Source of the DNA: Roseiarcus sp049514155 | Lineage (GTDB): Bacteria > Pseudomonadota > Alphaproteobacteria > Rhizobiales > Beijerinckiaceae | Assembly: GCF_049514155.1 (NCBI RefSeq) | Contig: NZ_JBEKVH010000097.1 | Coordinates: forward strand, 1-15,453 | Direction: 5' to 3' | Length of the DNA: 15,453 bases | Shown here: positions 14,404-15,453 of the stretch, in pieces | Position numbering within the stretch: position 1 is the first letter of the stretch | How the letters are laid out: each line of letters opens with the position of its first letter | Notes under the pieces: model-generated | Database searches by the model: none | The model's input: the letters and a program-made list of their open reading frames with translations, nothing else | What the model was told of the DNA's origin: nothing | Translations under genes and position numbers: made by a program

Positions 14404-15228
14404 TCAGGCGATGGCCATCACCGCCAGGCTGATAAGCCCGGCCGCCGCGCAATAATAGGAGAACGGCCGCATTGCCGAGATTTCATGCGTATTAAAGTAA
14501 CGCATGAGGAAAGCGAGGCTGAGGAAGGCGACGACGCCGGCGACGACGCCGGAAAGGATCGCCGCGCCGCCGAGCGTCGCGCCCTGATGCATCAGTTTCG
14601 GCGCTTCCAGGACGGTCGCGCCGAGGATGATCGGCGTCGCCATCAGGAACGAGAACCGCGCCGACGCCTCATGGCTGAGGCCGGCGACGACGCCGGCGGC
14701 GATGGTCAAGCCGGAACGCGAGAAGCCCGGGATCAGGGCGAAGCATTGCGCGACGCCGACCGCTAACGCGCCCTTCCAGTTGAGCTCGTCGAGCGAGGCG
14801 GCCGCTTTGCCGGCGATCTGGTCGGAGAAATAGAGGACGAAGCCGTTGGCGATGAGAAAGAACGCCGCGATCTCGGCCTTGCCAAAGACCTCGGCGAGTC
14901 GCTTCTCGAGGGCGAACCCGACGACGACGGCTGGGATTGTCGCGAGAACGACGAGGAGGAAAATGCGGCGGTCGGCGGCCGAGCGCGGGCTCGATCGGCT
15001 GAGCAGCGATCCGCCGAAAGCGAACCAATCGCGCCAGAAATAGAGGAACAGCGCGGTCGCCGTGCCCAGATGCATGACGACGAGGTAGGGCAGAAAGTCC
15101 GGCCTCTTGATGATGTCGCCCCACCCCAGGAGGGGGGGCAAGATGACCGCGTGGCCGAGACTGGAAATGGGGAACAGTTCGGTGACGCCCTGCAGGACGG
15201 CCATAACGACGGCTTGGAAGGCGGTCAC
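14404..15228 (-). CDS. uppP: Undecaprenyl-diphosphatase UppP (BacA family)
   Basis: The 274-residue polytopic membrane protein removes a phosphate from undecaprenyl diphosphate to recycle the lipid carrier for peptidoglycan and other surface polymers; extra copies can confer bacitracin resistance in relatives. Motif 1 is QGVTELFPISSLGH (residues 13-26, with Glu17, Ser22, Ser23, His26) and motif 2 is PGFSRSG (167-173, Arg171). About eight hydrophobic segments and the length fit the family. Motif 1 reads ELFPISSLGH rather than the common EFLPISSTGH. The start is GTG at 15228: the N-terminus MTAFQAVVMAVLQG aligns with family starts and GGGG lies eight bases upstream, while the next ATG (15204) would remove part of TM1. 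It is separated by 162 bp and a terminator from the pilin gene. Confidence 0.94.
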   Translation of the reverse strand: MTAFQAVVMAVLQGVTELFPISSLGHAVILPPLLGWGDIIKRPDFLPYLVVMHLGTATALFLYFWRDWFAFGGSLLSRSSPRSAADRRIFLLVVLATIPAVVVGFALEKRLAEVFGKAEIAAFFLIANGFVLYFSDQIAGKAAASLDELNWKGALAVGVAQCFALIPGFSRSGLTIAAGVVAGLSHEASARFSFLMATPIILGATVLEAPKLMHQGATLGGAAILSGVVAGVVAFLSLAFLMRYFNTHEISAMRPFSYYCAAAGLISLAVMAIA

Positions 15229-15330
15229 GCGCTGAACCCCGCGAGTTCGAGGGAAGGTCCGAAAAGGCTTCCCTTATTACAATCGCCGATTCGTGTCCCG
15301 CGCGCGACAGTTTCGTCCACAGAGAGGGCA

Positions 15331-15366
15331 AAAAGAAAACGCCGGCGAGGCGGCCCTCGCCGGCGT
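15331..15366 (-). terminator. Rho-independent terminator of the Flp pilin gene
   Basis: A perfect 12-bp stem (15339-15350 with 15355-15366) and four-base loop lies 24 bp beyond the pilin stop codon. On the minus strand it is followed by TTTTCTTTTT. It isolates the pilin transcript from uppP. A-rich sequence on both sides means it would also act on plus-strand transcripts only weakly (short T-tract absent). Confidence 0.85.
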
Positions 15367-15390
15367 AAAAAGCGTTGGTTTTTGTGCGGC

Positions 15391-15453
15391 TTACTTGAGC
15401 GCGGCGCCGACTTCGGCGAACTCGCTCGACAGCTTCGTGCCGAGGGCCGACAG
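15391..15453 (-). CDS. C-terminal end of a Flp family type IVb pilin (partial)
   Basis: Only the last 20 residues are inside the window: LSALGTKLSSEFAEVGAALK, then TAA. The pattern LGTxLxxxF-x-x-V-x-x-AL-K is the usual C-terminus of Flp/Fap-type pilins of alphaproteobacteria, tight-adherence (Tad) pilus subunits of about 50-60 residues. The N-terminal processing site and hydrophobic helix lie beyond the right edge, so the call rests on the tail alone. The strong terminator that follows fits a highly expressed single-gene pilin transcript. Confidence 0.7.
   Translation of the reverse strand: MSALGTKLSSEFAEVGAALK

Noticed and set aside
15229..15330. A possible -10 element TGTAAT upstream of uppP.
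   Set aside because: No acceptable -35 hexamer lies 16-18 bp upstream, so a promoter cannot be supported beyond the single hexamer.
1..15453. Search for CRISPR-like direct repeats, insertion-sequence ends, tRNAs, phage genes and defence genes.
   Set aside because: No regularly spaced repeats, transposase sequence, cloverleaf or defence-type domain was seen; the window reads as ordinary chromosomal genes.

Overview
This is a GC-rich stretch of ordinary-looking bacterial chromosome, most likely from an alphaproteobacterium of the Hyphomicrobiales (Rhizobiales) type. The family mix supports this: an IalB-like secreted protein, a DUF2865 protein, an alphaproteobacterial-style EcsC protein, HspQ and the tail of a Flp pilin. 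A methylotroph or methanotroph relative is possible because of the malyl-CoA lyase, but nothing here proves it. No tRNA, rRNA, insertion sequence, phage gene, CRISPR array or toxin-antitoxin pair was seen.

Left part (1-3425): a DsbA/FrnE-type thiol oxidoreductase cut by the window edge and a YejA-like peptide-binding protein lie on the minus strand. A 239-bp divergent intergenic region separates the latter from a plus-strand ialB-like gene. The ialB-like gene converges on hspQ across a 111-bp gap holding two strong hairpins; one is a textbook terminator for hspQ.

Middle part (3426-8693), all minus strand: hspQ, a Chloroflexus-type malyl-CoA/beta-methylmalyl-CoA lyase (carbon metabolism), an AsmA-family envelope protein, a DUF2865 secreted protein and an SMP-30/gluconolactonase-like lactonase. 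The gaps of 74-190 bp suggest small separate transcription units rather than one operon.

Right part (8790-15453), all minus strand: an RND efflux pair (periplasmic adaptor followed, 1 nt later, by an MdtB/MdtC-like permease) with a 357-bp leader region that holds two palindromes. Upstream of it are an EcsC-family protein, undecaprenyl-diphosphatase UppP (lipid carrier recycling for peptidoglycan and other envelope polymers), and the last 20 residues of a Flp-type pilin followed by a strong terminator.

Much of the content concerns the cell envelope: transport, efflux, outer-membrane homeostasis, lipid carrier recycling and pilus. I found no convincing undescribed multi-gene system. The points most worth checking are the phylogenetic origin of the lyase, the palindromes upstream of the efflux operon and at hspQ, and the lactonase placed behind the efflux pump. 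Gene functions rest on reading the proteins by eye; no database search was run.
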